Shown here in pieces: positions 34,957 to 43,449 of a stretch of DNA of 64,000 bases (positions are counted from its first letter, which is position 1; the number at the start of each line of letters is the position of its first letter). Location of the stretch: assembly GCF_003254115.1 (NCBI RefSeq), contig NZ_QKZV01000002.1, forward strand, positions 248,001 through 312,000, in the 5' to 3' direction. This stretch comes from Hydrotalea sandarakina. Its GTDB lineage: Bacteria; Bacteroidota; Bacteroidia; Chitinophagales; Chitinophagaceae. Below the pieces are notes generated by a model. It did no database searches, was not told the DNA's origin, and worked only from the letters and a program-made list of their open reading frames with translations. The position numbers and the translations under genes were made by a program.

Positions 34957-36477
34957 TTATGCTGTCAATAATTGTAACGTGTGTTTAATGCGCTGTATAG
35001 TTGCTTCCTTACCAATTAAAGCAGCGATATCAAAAACATGCGGACCAAATTTTCCACCCACCAGCATAATTCTAAACGGCAACATAAGTTCGCCGGGCTT
35101 TAATTGATGCGCTGCAGCCATTTCTTTAAAATCGTTTTCTAAACTTTCGGCATTCCAAATCGACATTAATTCAAGGTTGCGCATTAACTCTGCAAAAAAC
35201 TGTTGTTTAGCTTCATTCCATTTAGCTGCAATGGCATTGGTATCAACGTTAGTAGGATGTTGAAAAAAGAAACCGGCTTGTTCTACAAAATCGGGTAGTA
35301 AATGGCAACGTTCTTTAACCAATTCCATTACACGGTATAAATAATCGTTATGGGTAATGGTAATGCCTGCAGCACTAAAATATTTTTTTACTTCAGCTGC
35401 ATAGTGTTGTACCGGCAATTGCTGTATCCAGCTATGGTTAAACCATTTGGCTTTTTCATAATCAAAACGGGCACCGCCTTTGTGTATGCGTTCAATAGAG
35501 AATTTTTCTATTAAAGCATCAATCGAAAATATTTCCTGACCACTGCCATCATTCCAACCTAGCATAGCCAGCATATTCACAAATGCTTCGGGTAAAAAAC
35601 CACGTTCTTTAAACCCTTTAGTGGTATTACCCGTAGCAGGGTCGGTCCAGTCCATGGCAAATACAGGAAAGCCCAAACGTTCCCCATCGCGTTTGCTTAG
35701 TTTGCCGTTGCCATCGGGCTTTAAAATTAAGGGAAGGTGTGCCCATTGCGGCATGTTATTTAACCCAAATAAATATTGCCATAATAAAATATGAATAGGT
35801 GCACTGGGTAACCATTCTTCCCCTCTAAAAGCATGAGTAATTTGCATTAAATAATCATCAACCACTACGGCCAAATGATAAGTAGGCATGCCATCTGCTT
35901 TTAAAAGCACTTTATCATCACTCAGGCCTGTATTAAACTCTACTTTTCCCCTAATGAGGTCGTTGCAAGTAACGGTTTCATTTTCGGGCATTTTAATGCG
36001 TATAACATAGGGTGTGTTATTGGCTAATTTTTCTAATACTTGCTCAGGCGCTAAGGTGAGTGAATTACTGCACTGATAGCGGGTTTGGTGGTTATATTGA
36101 AAGTTAGGGAATTGCTTTCTTTTGGCTTCCAGTTCTTCCGGGGTATCAAAAGCGTAGTAGGCATAGCCCTTTTCAATCAATTGCAATGCATATTGTTTGT
36201 AAATGGCTTTACGTTCACTTTGGCGGTATGGCGCAAATGGGCCACCGTTAACAGGGCTCTCATCAGGTGTTAATCCACACCATTGTAAACAATCAAAAAT
36301 ATACTGTTCAGCACCTTCAACAAAACGAGTTTGGTCGGTATCCTCAATACGCACAATAAAGGTGCCGCCATGTTGTTTGGCAAATAAATAATTGAATAAA
36401 ACGGTGCGTACACCACCTAAATGCAATCCGCCTGTAGGCGAAGGGGCAAAGCGCACCCTAACTGGTTTATTTTCCAT
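34957..36477 (-). CDS. gltX: glutamyl-tRNA synthetase
   Basis: 506 residues, class I synthetase that charges tRNA-Glu (and possibly tRNA-Gln if the organism uses the amidotransferase route; not testable here). RFAPSPTGGLHLGGVRTVLF carries the HIGH-type motif and KLSKRDGERLGFPVF the KMSKS-type motif. A C-terminal helical anticodon-binding domain completes the usual length. Start set at ATG 36477 (MENKPVRVRF), because an upstream in-frame start at 36498 lies across the -7 box. The promoter ends four bases before this ATG. Confidence 0.96.
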   Translation of the reverse strand: MENKPVRVRFAPSPTGGLHLGGVRTVLFNYLFAKQHGGTFIVRIEDTDQTRFVEGAEQYIFDCLQWCGLTPDESPVNGGPFAPYRQSERKAIYKQYALQLIEKGYAYYAFDTPEELEAKRKQFPNFQYNHQTRYQCSNSLTLAPEQVLEKLANNTPYVIRIKMPENETVTCNDLIRGKVEFNTGLSDDKVLLKADGMPTYHLAVVVDDYLMQITHAFRGEEWLPSAPIHILLWQYLFGLNNMPQWAHLPLILKPDGNGKLSKRDGERLGFPVFAMDWTDPATGNTTKGFKERGFLPEAFVNMLAMLGWNDGSGQEIFSIDALIEKFSIERIHKGGARFDYEKAKWFNHSWIQQLPVQHYAAEVKKYFSAAGITITHNDYLYRVMELVKERCHLLPDFVEQAGFFFQHPTNVDTNAIAAKWNEAKQQFFAELMRNLELMSIWNAESLENDFKEMAAAHQLKPGELMLPFRIMLVGGKFGPHVFDIAALIGKEATIQRIKHTLQLLTA

Positions 36478-36481
36478 GCTG

Positions 36482-36513
36482 CAAATATAATACGGCAAAC
36501 TGCTTTATTGCAA
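36482..36513 (-). promoter_or_regulatory. gltX promoter (TTG N21 TATATTTG), almost no leader
   Basis: On the minus strand TTG (36511-36513) and TATATTTG (36482-36489) are 21 bases apart, a full match to the Bacteroidota consensus. Only 4 bases separate the -7 box from the gltX start codon, so the transcript may be leaderless. Confidence 0.6.
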
Positions 36514-36520
36514 TTACAAA

Positions 36521-36528
36521 TATCTTTG
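36521..36528 (+). promoter_or_regulatory. -7 box of the polysaccharide deacetylase gene, 4 bases from ATG
   Basis: TATCTTTG matches TAnnTTTG and ends 4 bases before the ATG at 36533. It lies back-to-back with the gltX promoter in the 55-base divergent gap. Confidence 0.5.
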
Positions 36529-36532
36529 TAGT

Positions 36533-37168
36533 ATGTATTTCGTTAAAACACCGTGGTGGTTAAGGGCATTGTATCCTACATTAACCTGGCGCATACCGGT
36601 TAAAGAAAAAACACTTTTTTTAACATTTGATGATGGTCCTGAAAAAACAGCTACGCCATTTGTATTAGATGTGTTGAAGGAATATGAGGCAAAAGCAACC
36701 TTTTTTTGTTTGGGAAAAAATGTAGCGCAATTAGGGAATATTTATGAACGAATTTTAAATGAAGGGCATGCAGTTGGTAACCATAGTTTTCAACATGTGA
36801 ACGGATGGAAAACACCCAATCAGGAATATATTGAAGATATATTTCATGCAAAAAAATACATTGATTCAACTTTGTTTAGGCCGCCTTATGGCCGTATTAC
36901 CCGTTTTCAGGCAAAGGTATTGCAAACTCCGGCTTCCAATAATATGCAGCAGCCTTTCAAAATAATAATGTGGGATGTATTGAGTGGTGATTTTGATACC
37001 TCAATTAGTTCTGTTGAATGCTTGGCACATGTAGTTGGTTTTGCACAGCCCGGCTCTATTGTTGTTTTTCACGATAGTGTAAAAGCATTCAATCATTTGC
37101 AATATGTATTGCCTAAAGTGTTAGAACATTTTAAACGTCAAGGCTATGCATTTAAAGCTATTACATAA
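36533..37168 (+). CDS. polysaccharide deacetylase family protein (NodB domain, CE4)
   Basis: 211 residues. Metal-binding and catalytic motifs are complete: TFDDGPEK (catalytic base and first metal Asp), NHSFQH (the two metal His), RPPYGR, WDVLSGDFD and VVFHDS. CE4 enzymes remove N- or O-acetyl groups from chitin oligomers, peptidoglycan or other glycans. There is no clear signal peptide; the first 20 residues (WWLRALYPTLTWRI) are mildly hydrophobic. Probably a housekeeping envelope enzyme of Bacteroidota; substrate unknown. A terminator follows. Confidence 0.9.
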   Translation: MYFVKTPWWLRALYPTLTWRIPVKEKTLFLTFDDGPEKTATPFVLDVLKEYEAKATFFCLGKNVAQLGNIYERILNEGHAVGNHSFQHVNGWKTPNQEYIEDIFHAKKYIDSTLFRPPYGRITRFQAKVLQTPASNNMQQPFKIIMWDVLSGDFDTSISSVECLAHVVGFAQPGSIVVFHDSVKAFNHLQYVLPKVLEHFKRQGYAFKAIT

Positions 37169-37172
37169 AAAT

Positions 37173-37201
37173 GGCCAGAGTAAATACTCCGGCCCTGTTT
37201 A
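37173..37201 (+). terminator. terminator after the deacetylase gene
   Basis: ggccagagta (37173-37182) pairs with tactccggcc (37185-37194) with one mismatch, followed by ctgttta. It starts 4 bases after the stop codon. Confidence 0.55.
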
Positions 37202-37321
37202 TTCCGTACCCTATGAAAACAAAGTTGAATTTGTTTTATACTTTCTAACAATTTTGTAATTGTAACCTATTAAACGATACTTGGTTTTTTTTATTGTGAA
37301 TAGGGTAATAAAAAATATTTT

Positions 37322-38089
37322 ATGCAATTCATTGATACGCACACCCATTTGTATGTTGAAGAATTTAATAATGATCGCGATGCAGTAATACAGCGCGCTT
37401 TAGCTGCAGGCATTACTAAAATGTATTTGCCTGCCATTGATGCAGACACTTATGATGCAATGCTTCAATTAGAAAAACAATATCCGCAAAATTGTTTTGC
37501 TATGATGGGCTTGCATCCCTGTTCCGTGAACGAAAAAGTAAATGATGCTTTACAACTGGTACATCAATATTTACAACAACGAAGCTTTGCAGCAGTAGGT
37601 GAAATTGGTTTAGATTTTTATTGGGATAAAACCTTTACCCGGCAACAATATGAAGCTTTTGATACGCAAATGCAATGGGCGTTAGAATATAAATTGCCTA
37701 TAGTAATTCATACGCGTAATGCCATGCAAGAAACCATTAACAGGGTAAAACCATTTGCACAAAAAGGGTTAACAGGAATTTTTCATTGTTTTAGTGGCAG
37801 TTACGAAAGTGCGGTACAAATTATTGACATGAATTTTCAATTAGGAATTGGCGGAGTACTAACTTATAAAAACGCCGGCCTGCCGGCAGTGTTAGAGAAA
37901 ATTCCTTTGCAACACCTGGTATTGGAAACCGATGCGCCTTATTTAACGCCGGTGCCTTATCGCGGAAAACGCAATGAAACTGCCTATTTGCAATACATTG
38001 CCGAACATTTAGCTGTAGTTAAACGCGTAAGTTTAGAGGAGTTGGCGGCTATTACAACAGCTAATGCACAAAAAATATTCCCAATATAG
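37322..38089 (+). CDS. TatD-family metal-dependent hydrolase (DNase)
   Basis: 255 residues, TIM-barrel amidohydrolase. Metal ligands appear in FIDTHTHLY, GEIGLDFYW, PIVIHTRNA, FHCFSGS and LVLETDAPYLTPVPYRGKRN, the complete TatD set. These enzymes are 3'-5' exonucleases or deoxyribonucleases linked to DNA repair and quality control. Length and motif order are normal. Its upstream region (37202-37321) is AT-rich without a recognisable box. Confidence 0.93.
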   Translation: MQFIDTHTHLYVEEFNNDRDAVIQRALAAGITKMYLPAIDADTYDAMLQLEKQYPQNCFAMMGLHPCSVNEKVNDALQLVHQYLQQRSFAAVGEIGLDFYWDKTFTRQQYEAFDTQMQWALEYKLPIVIHTRNAMQETINRVKPFAQKGLTGIFHCFSGSYESAVQIIDMNFQLGIGGVLTYKNAGLPAVLEKIPLQHLVLETDAPYLTPVPYRGKRNETAYLQYIAEHLAVVKRVSLEELAAITTANAQKIFPI

Positions 38090-38129
38090 TAGGTAAACCC
38101 TATTTTTGCTGCCCAATTTTTTATTTTTG

Positions 38130-38183
38130 ATACCGGCTGCTGTAACGCCGATTTAACACCTGTTGCGTCGCAATCCGTTCATC
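38130..38183 (+). repeat. dispersed repeat, copy B
   Basis: ataccggctg, 22 bases, gttgcgtcgcaatc, then nnttcatc, the same arrangement as copy A at 23999-24051. Copy B ends 27 bases before the tRNA-Ser gene. Confidence 0.6.
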
Positions 38184-38210
38184 TGCAACAACAACAGCAG
38201 CAAAACAAAC

Positions 38211-38297
38211 AGAGGGGTGTCCGAGTGGTTGAAGGAGCACGCCTGGAAAGTGTGTATACGGGAAACCGTATCGAGGGTTCGAATCCCTTCCCCTCTG
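38211..38297 (+). tRNA. tRNA-Ser (anticodon GGA)
   Basis: 87 bases. Acceptor stem agagggg/cccctct, D-arm tccgagtggttgaagga, anticodon GGA at 38245-38247 in the loop ctGGAaa, a long variable arm (tgtatacgggaaaccgtatc, typical of class II tRNA), and the T-arm ggttcgaatcc. The sequence closely follows E. coli tRNA-Ser(GGA). The 3' CCA is not encoded. It reads UCC and UCU. Confidence 0.95.
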
Positions 38298-38468
38298 CAT
38301 AATTTTTTACAACTACTGGCGCAAATTTTCTGTATTAACTTTTTATTAATTTTTCTGCTTTTTATCTCTGTAATGCCCGTTATTATTGAGTTTCAATATT
38401 TTAATTGCTGCTTAAAAAACTTAATAATTGCTTAATTTAAGTTTCGCTTAAATGGTAAAACACCCTTT

Positions 38469-38476
38469 TACTTTTG
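38469..38476 (+). promoter_or_regulatory. -7 promoter box of the TonB receptor gene
   Basis: TACTTTTG matches TAnnTTTG and ends 21 bases before the GTG at 38498. It overlaps the in-frame TTG at 38474, which is why that TTG cannot be the start. Confidence 0.55.
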
Positions 38477-38497
38477 CCGCAAACAAAGCTAAAGTTT

Positions 38498-41308
38498 GTG
38501 AAGAAAGTTATTTTGTTATTAAGCTGTTTTTTAAGTTATACCCTTGTTTATGCACAAATGGTTACAGTGCAAGGAAAAGTAAATGGCAGTAAAAATGAAC
38601 CTTTGGCAGGTGCTACCATTACCATTAGCGGGGCAAATACAACACAGGTAATAAAATCCAATGTAGATGGTTTTTTTTCATTTAAAGCCATTGTTGGCCA
38701 AAAATATACTTTGCAAATAAGCTATGTTGGTTACCAAACAAAAACAATAACCGATGTAACGGCTGAAACTAACGGTGAGCCATTGGCGATACATATGGAA
38801 GATGCAGGTAACAATTTAGGCGATGTTACGGTTAAGTCTGCCGCACGAACACAAGCAAAAGTTGAAACCATTAATAGTGCTATTCAGTACCAAAAAAATA
38901 CTGCCGTTGTTGCACAAGTATTATCTGCTGAAGCCATTAAGCGAACACCCGATAGAAATACCGGTGAGGTATTAAAGCGTATTCCGGGCCTTTCAGTAAT
39001 TGATGGTCGTTATTTGGTTGTACGAGGATTGGCCGATAGATATAACCAAGCCATGTTGAATGGAATTTTGTTGAGTACAACTGAGCCGGATAGAAAAACA
39101 TTTGCTTTCGATATTTTCCCTTCTAACATTATTGATAACATTATCATCAATAAAACATTTTTACCGGAATATTCCGGCGAATGGGCTGGGGGGCTTGTAC
39201 AAATTACAACCAATGATGTGCCCTTAAAAAAATTTATGGAAGTGCAAGTGGGTACTGGAATAAATACGCAAACCATTGGGCATGACTTTTACAATTATAA
39301 AGGCGGCAAATTAGATTTCTTAGGTTTTGATGACGGTACCAGAGCTTTGCCCGCCGGTATTCCTACCAAATCAGTGTTTAACGATTTATCGCCTGAAGAA
39401 AAAACCAATTGGGGTAAACGTTTTGAGAATATATGGTCGGCCAATGCACAGAATAACAACTTAGCCCTGATTTCAAAAAATTTTAGAATAGCCGGAGGCT
39501 TTAATACAACAATGGGGGTACGTAATAAGTTGGGTGGTGTATTTGCATTGAATTATAATTTATCGCCTCGCCGCACTTTCTTTGAAAACAGAATATACTC
39601 TTTCTCAAACAGCCAGGCCAGCATTAATTTCGATTATACCAATAACAAATATGCTAATGATGTTTTATGGGGTGCCTTGGGTTCATTAACCCTACAGTTA
39701 GGTAACTACAATAAATTGTCGTGGAAAAATATTTTTAATGTAAATACATCAGACTACACTACGGAGCGAACCGGTAAAGATTTTGAAACCAATTCAACCA
39801 CCGGTGATAATATACGTGCCACAGAATTAGCCTTTAAGGCCAATACTTATTATAATACCAATCTTTCAGGTGAGCATTTTATTCGACCATTTCAAATTAA
39901 GTTAGATTGGTTTGCCAGTTTTGCCATTCTTGATCAATATATTCCAGATCAAAGACGTATTCAATACAATCAGGAAGATCCTTTGGTACCCACATCACCT
40001 TATGAATTATTAATTAGTGCTTCAAAAACTTCGCAACGCAGCGGTAGCCGTTACTATGGTTTTTTAAATGATTATATATATACAACCGGGGGAAATATTA
40101 CCAAGTCGTATCGTGTAAAAAATCAATTGCAAACTATTAAAGCAGGATATTTCTTTCAGGTAAAAGATCGCTTATTCGATTCACGTCCCTTTGCTATTTA
40201 TTTACCCATCGATAATCCGGCATTACGTTTACAGCAGCCTGATGTAGTATTTAGTCCGCAAAACTTTGGCAATGGTACCGATAACAAATTTGCGTTTAAT
40301 GAAATTTATGACATTCGTTACCGATACCTTGCTAACTCAATTTTAAATGCAGGTTTTGTACAAGTTGATAATCAGTTATTGAATAATAAGCTGCGTGTTA
40401 TATGGGGTGCAAGGGTTGAAAATTTTGACCAGTTATTAGGCAGTGTACGCAAAGCTGATCCCCGTTACCTGCATACTGAAAAGTTAGACGTATTACCCGG
40501 GTTTAATGCTACCTATAAAGTAAATAACAAAGTAAATATCCGATTAGCCGGTTCTCAAACAGTTATTCGCCCTGAATTTAGAGAGTTATCTTCATTTGCG
40601 TTTTATGATTTTGATTTAGGTGCCACCATAACCGGAAATCCGAATTTGCCGCGTACTAAAATTTCAAATATTGATTTACGGTATGAATTATATCCACGTG
40701 CCGGAGAAATTTTTAATGTAGGTGTATTCTACAAATACTTTCAAAATCCTACCGAGTTATATTTCAATAATACCGGTGCAGGCAGCTCAGGTACCTTCAA
40801 TTATATTTCGCCCGATAATGCACAAAGTGTAGGTGCAGAGGTAGAATTTAGAAAGCGATTAGATATGTTTTATGCACTTAAAAATTTTACGGTACAGGGA
40901 AATCTTTCCTACATCTACAACCGTGTACCCAGTTTAGACAGACCCATGCAGGGACAAAGTCCATACTTGTTAAATATCGGCTTGCAATATGATGTGCCAC
41001 GTTTAGGATTAAATACTACGCTGCTCTACAATCAAATTGGTCGCCGTATTTATTATGTAGGGGGTAGTGATAATCCACCGGTATGGGAGGCACCAAGGCC
41101 GTTGTTAGATTTACAGGTTGCCAAAAAAGTATTGAAAAACAGAGGGGAAATCAAATTAAATATTTCTGATATTATTAATCAGGAAGCCCGTTTTTACCAC
41201 GATTTAAATGATAATAAAAAATATGATGCCGGTGTTGATGCCCTTGCAATCAGAAGGAAGTATGGTACCAACATTAACGTAGCATTTGCTTATTCAATTA
41301 TAAAATAA
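38498..41308 (+). CDS. TonB-dependent outer-membrane receptor with N-terminal CarboxypepD-like domain
   Basis: 936 residues from GTG 38498. Signal peptide about 1-20 (cleavage after YAQ). Residues 25-110 form the carboxypeptidase-like beta-sandwich (VQGKVNGSKNEPLAGATITI, VGYQTKTITDV) found in Bacteroidota receptors. The plug follows (VLKRIPGLSVIDGRYLVVRG, FDIFPSNIIDNIIINKTF), then a 22-strand barrel. It lacks SusC hallmarks and has no SusD partner. Ligand not known; the next genes (large lipoprotein, small lipoprotein, porin) may serve the same uptake task. Confidence 0.9.
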   Translation: MKKVILLLSCFLSYTLVYAQMVTVQGKVNGSKNEPLAGATITISGANTTQVIKSNVDGFFSFKAIVGQKYTLQISYVGYQTKTITDVTAETNGEPLAIHMEDAGNNLGDVTVKSAARTQAKVETINSAIQYQKNTAVVAQVLSAEAIKRTPDRNTGEVLKRIPGLSVIDGRYLVVRGLADRYNQAMLNGILLSTTEPDRKTFAFDIFPSNIIDNIIINKTFLPEYSGEWAGGLVQITTNDVPLKKFMEVQVGTGINTQTIGHDFYNYKGGKLDFLGFDDGTRALPAGIPTKSVFNDLSPEEKTNWGKRFENIWSANAQNNNLALISKNFRIAGGFNTTMGVRNKLGGVFALNYNLSPRRTFFENRIYSFSNSQASINFDYTNNKYANDVLWGALGSLTLQLGNYNKLSWKNIFNVNTSDYTTERTGKDFETNSTTGDNIRATELAFKANTYYNTNLSGEHFIRPFQIKLDWFASFAILDQYIPDQRRIQYNQEDPLVPTSPYELLISASKTSQRSGSRYYGFLNDYIYTTGGNITKSYRVKNQLQTIKAGYFFQVKDRLFDSRPFAIYLPIDNPALRLQQPDVVFSPQNFGNGTDNKFAFNEIYDIRYRYLANSILNAGFVQVDNQLLNNKLRVIWGARVENFDQLLGSVRKADPRYLHTEKLDVLPGFNATYKVNNKVNIRLAGSQTVIRPEFRELSSFAFYDFDLGATITGNPNLPRTKISNIDLRYELYPRAGEIFNVGVFYKYFQNPTELYFNNTGAGSSGTFNYISPDNAQSVGAEVEFRKRLDMFYALKNFTVQGNLSYIYNRVPSLDRPMQGQSPYLLNIGLQYDVPRLGLNTTLLYNQIGRRIYYVGGSDNPPVWEAPRPLLDLQVAKKVLKNRGEIKLNISDIINQEARFYHDLNDNKKYDAGVDALAIRRKYGTNINVAFAYSIIK

Positions 41309-41335
41309 AATTGTTCAATTAAACCAACTTTACGT

Positions 41336-42745
41336 ATGAAGCAATTATTCATGATGCTAACTGCAGCCCTTTTTATTACTAGCGGATGCAGAAAAATTGA
41401 GGTAGATGGAACGGTGAGTAATTCAACACCCACACAACCTCAGGGAACTGAAAATACAATTTTAGAAGGAAGAATTAAAGTGAACACAACTTTAAAAGCC
41501 AACTACACTTATAAATTACGTGGTTTGGTTTATGTAACGGAAGGAGCAATTTTAACCATTGAGCCCGGTACTAAAATTGTAGGTGAATTAAATAAAGCAG
41601 GTGGTTTGGTAATAACTCGCGGTTCAAAAATTATTGCCGATGGTACGCCCGATAAGCCGATTGTATTTACTTCAGAAGCCGCTAATCCTCAAAGGGGCGA
41701 TTGGTCTGGCTTAGTATTATTAGGCCAAGCACCTACCAATGCATCTTTTAATGGACAAGCCGGTGTTGGTGAAATTGAAGGTGGCATTAACAATGCTGAT
41801 GGATTGGGTTTATATGGTTTGGGTGCCAGTTCTAATCCTGCCGACAATAGTGGAATTTTAAGATATGTTCGTATAGAATATGCCGGTTATGCATTTTTAC
41901 CTGATAAGGAAATTAATGGGTTAACATTTGGTGGTGTAGGTAATGGTACGGTAGTTGATTATGTACAAGTTTCGTATGCAAATGATGATTCTTTTGAATG
42001 GTTTGGCGGAACCGTTAATTGTAAACACTTGATTTCATTTAGAACTTTAGATGATGATTTTGATACCGACAACGGATACCAGGGTAATGTTCAATTTGGT
42101 ATTGCTTTGCGTGATAGTGCCGTAGCCGACATTTCAAAAAGTGAAGCTTTTGAAAGTGATAACGACGCCAATGGCAGTACGTTATTGCCACAGACTAATG
42201 CCGTATTTAGTAATATGACGGTATTAGGCCCGAAAGCACAAATAAATAATAAGGGGAATAATTTATTTTTATGCGGTGCTCAAATAAGAAGGAATTCTAG
42301 CATCAGCATCATGAACTCAATTATTGCCGGATGGCCCCAAGGTTTATTAATTGATGCCAGTAAGGGTACACCAACCGATTTAAATTTTTCAGGTTCCAAT
42401 CCAAGTTTATTTGTACAAAATACTATGATAGCAGGCTGTACAACCCCTGTTAAATATGCACCTTCTGCCACTGCACCAACCGGTGCAACTGACGCATCAA
42501 TTCTAGGATGGTACAATACAACTGCTTATAAAAATACCATATTGAATGAAAACAGTGAGTTGGCATTAGGAGATCCTTTTAACTACTCAACCCCCGATTT
42601 TAATCCAACAGCTAACTCACCTGCAAAGTCAGGTGCATCTTTTACCCATCCAAAATTGACAAACAGTTTTTTCACATCTGTAGCATATATTGGTGCTTGC
42701 GCTCCGGGTGATGCCTGGTGGAAAACATGGACAAAGTTTAATTAA
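41336..42745 (+). CDS. large surface-type lipoprotein, predicted beta-helix, partner of the TonB receptor
   Basis: 469 residues. Lipobox FITSGC (Cys18). The mature chain has repeated short strands of beta-helix character (YVTEGAILTIEPGTKIVGEL, KIIADGTPDKPIVFTSEA, RGDWSGLVLLGQAP) and acidic loops (TLDDDFDTDNGYQG) that could bind calcium. It starts 28 bases after the receptor gene, so both form an operon. Receptor and beta-helix lipoprotein pairs recur in Bacteroidota, but the ligand is not established here. A strong terminator follows. Confidence 0.8.
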   Translation: MKQLFMMLTAALFITSGCRKIEVDGTVSNSTPTQPQGTENTILEGRIKVNTTLKANYTYKLRGLVYVTEGAILTIEPGTKIVGELNKAGGLVITRGSKIIADGTPDKPIVFTSEAANPQRGDWSGLVLLGQAPTNASFNGQAGVGEIEGGINNADGLGLYGLGASSNPADNSGILRYVRIEYAGYAFLPDKEINGLTFGGVGNGTVVDYVQVSYANDDSFEWFGGTVNCKHLISFRTLDDDFDTDNGYQGNVQFGIALRDSAVADISKSEAFESDNDANGSTLLPQTNAVFSNMTVLGPKAQINNKGNNLFLCGAQIRRNSSISIMNSIIAGWPQGLLIDASKGTPTDLNFSGSNPSLFVQNTMIAGCTTPVKYAPSATAPTGATDASILGWYNTTAYKNTILNENSELALGDPFNYSTPDFNPTANSPAKSGASFTHPKLTNSFFTSVAYIGACAPGDAWWKTWTKFN

Positions 42746-42760
42746 TATTTCATTTATCAC

Positions 42761-42808
42761 AACAACGGTCTCATATTATACATATGGGACTGTTGTTTTC
42801 TTTTTTAT
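42761..42808 (+). terminator. terminator of the TonB receptor operon
   Basis: 16-bp stem aacaacggtctcatat (42761-42776) and atatgggactgttgtt (42782-42797) with two G-T pairs, then ttcttttttatt. It covers the first possible start codon (42784) of the next open frame. Confidence 0.85.
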
Positions 42809-42816
42809 TCATAAAT

Positions 42817-43365
42817 ATGGTTCGTTTTTTATTGATGCTATTGAATGTTTTGTTGTTATTGGCCTGTGCACAACAAAAAAAAGAAAACACCTTTAATGAG
42901 GTTGTATTAATGCCCGTGTATCAAATGGACAGTATCTATCATTTATTCGGCAACAATAACTGGCGGGTAATACAAGGCAGAGATACCTCTTATGTATATT
43001 TTAGCAGGCAAAATGATTTGTTGATTCATGTATATAATTTTAAGATGCAGCAAGGTGACTCTGTTCAATCTGCATTACAAAAAATTGTTTGTACACCCAA
43101 AGGCATTTTTTGGGAAAAGTATTTAGATACTTTCCGTTTAATTTCAGCTTCGCATAAAGAACTGATTTGGTTAAATAACCTTGATACCTTAGTGTTTAAA
43201 GTAGGTAACAATCATGCACTTCAACAGCGTTATAAATCAATATTGTACACTATGCAGCCAACCATTAATCTCACAGATTTTTTAATTCGTAGTCACTACG
43301 ATTATTTGCACGGTACACATTATGCTGATGATACTGCGAAATTCAAGCGTTCATCAAAAAAATAG
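42817..43365 (+). CDS. small lipoprotein of unknown function
   Basis: 182 residues. Start set at ATG 42817 because the earlier ATG at 42784 lies inside the terminator stem. The signal (VRFLLMLLNVLLLLAC) ends in a lipobox Cys. The mature part is unrecognised, with mixed strands and helices and aromatic clusters (WRVIQGRDTSYVYF, IFWEKYLDTFRLI). It lies between the TonB receptor operon and the porin; a shared function is only suggested by position. Confidence 0.65.
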   Translation: MVRFLLMLLNVLLLLACAQQKKENTFNEVVLMPVYQMDSIYHLFGNNNWRVIQGRDTSYVYFSRQNDLLIHVYNFKMQQGDSVQSALQKIVCTPKGIFWEKYLDTFRLISASHKELIWLNNLDTLVFKVGNNHALQQRYKSILYTMQPTINLTDFLIRSHYDYLHGTHYADDTAKFKRSSKK

Positions 43366-43449
43366 TTAATTACACTTTCGTTTGTAAAAGTATTGCAGGG
43401 TAAACTTAGCTTTATTATATTACGGCTTTGAAAAATTAACCCTGGCTAT

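Noticed and set aside
38474-38497. TTG at 38474 as start of the TonB receptor
   Set aside because: The codon lies inside the -7 box TACTTTTG; the GTG at 38498 directly precedes a normal signal peptide.
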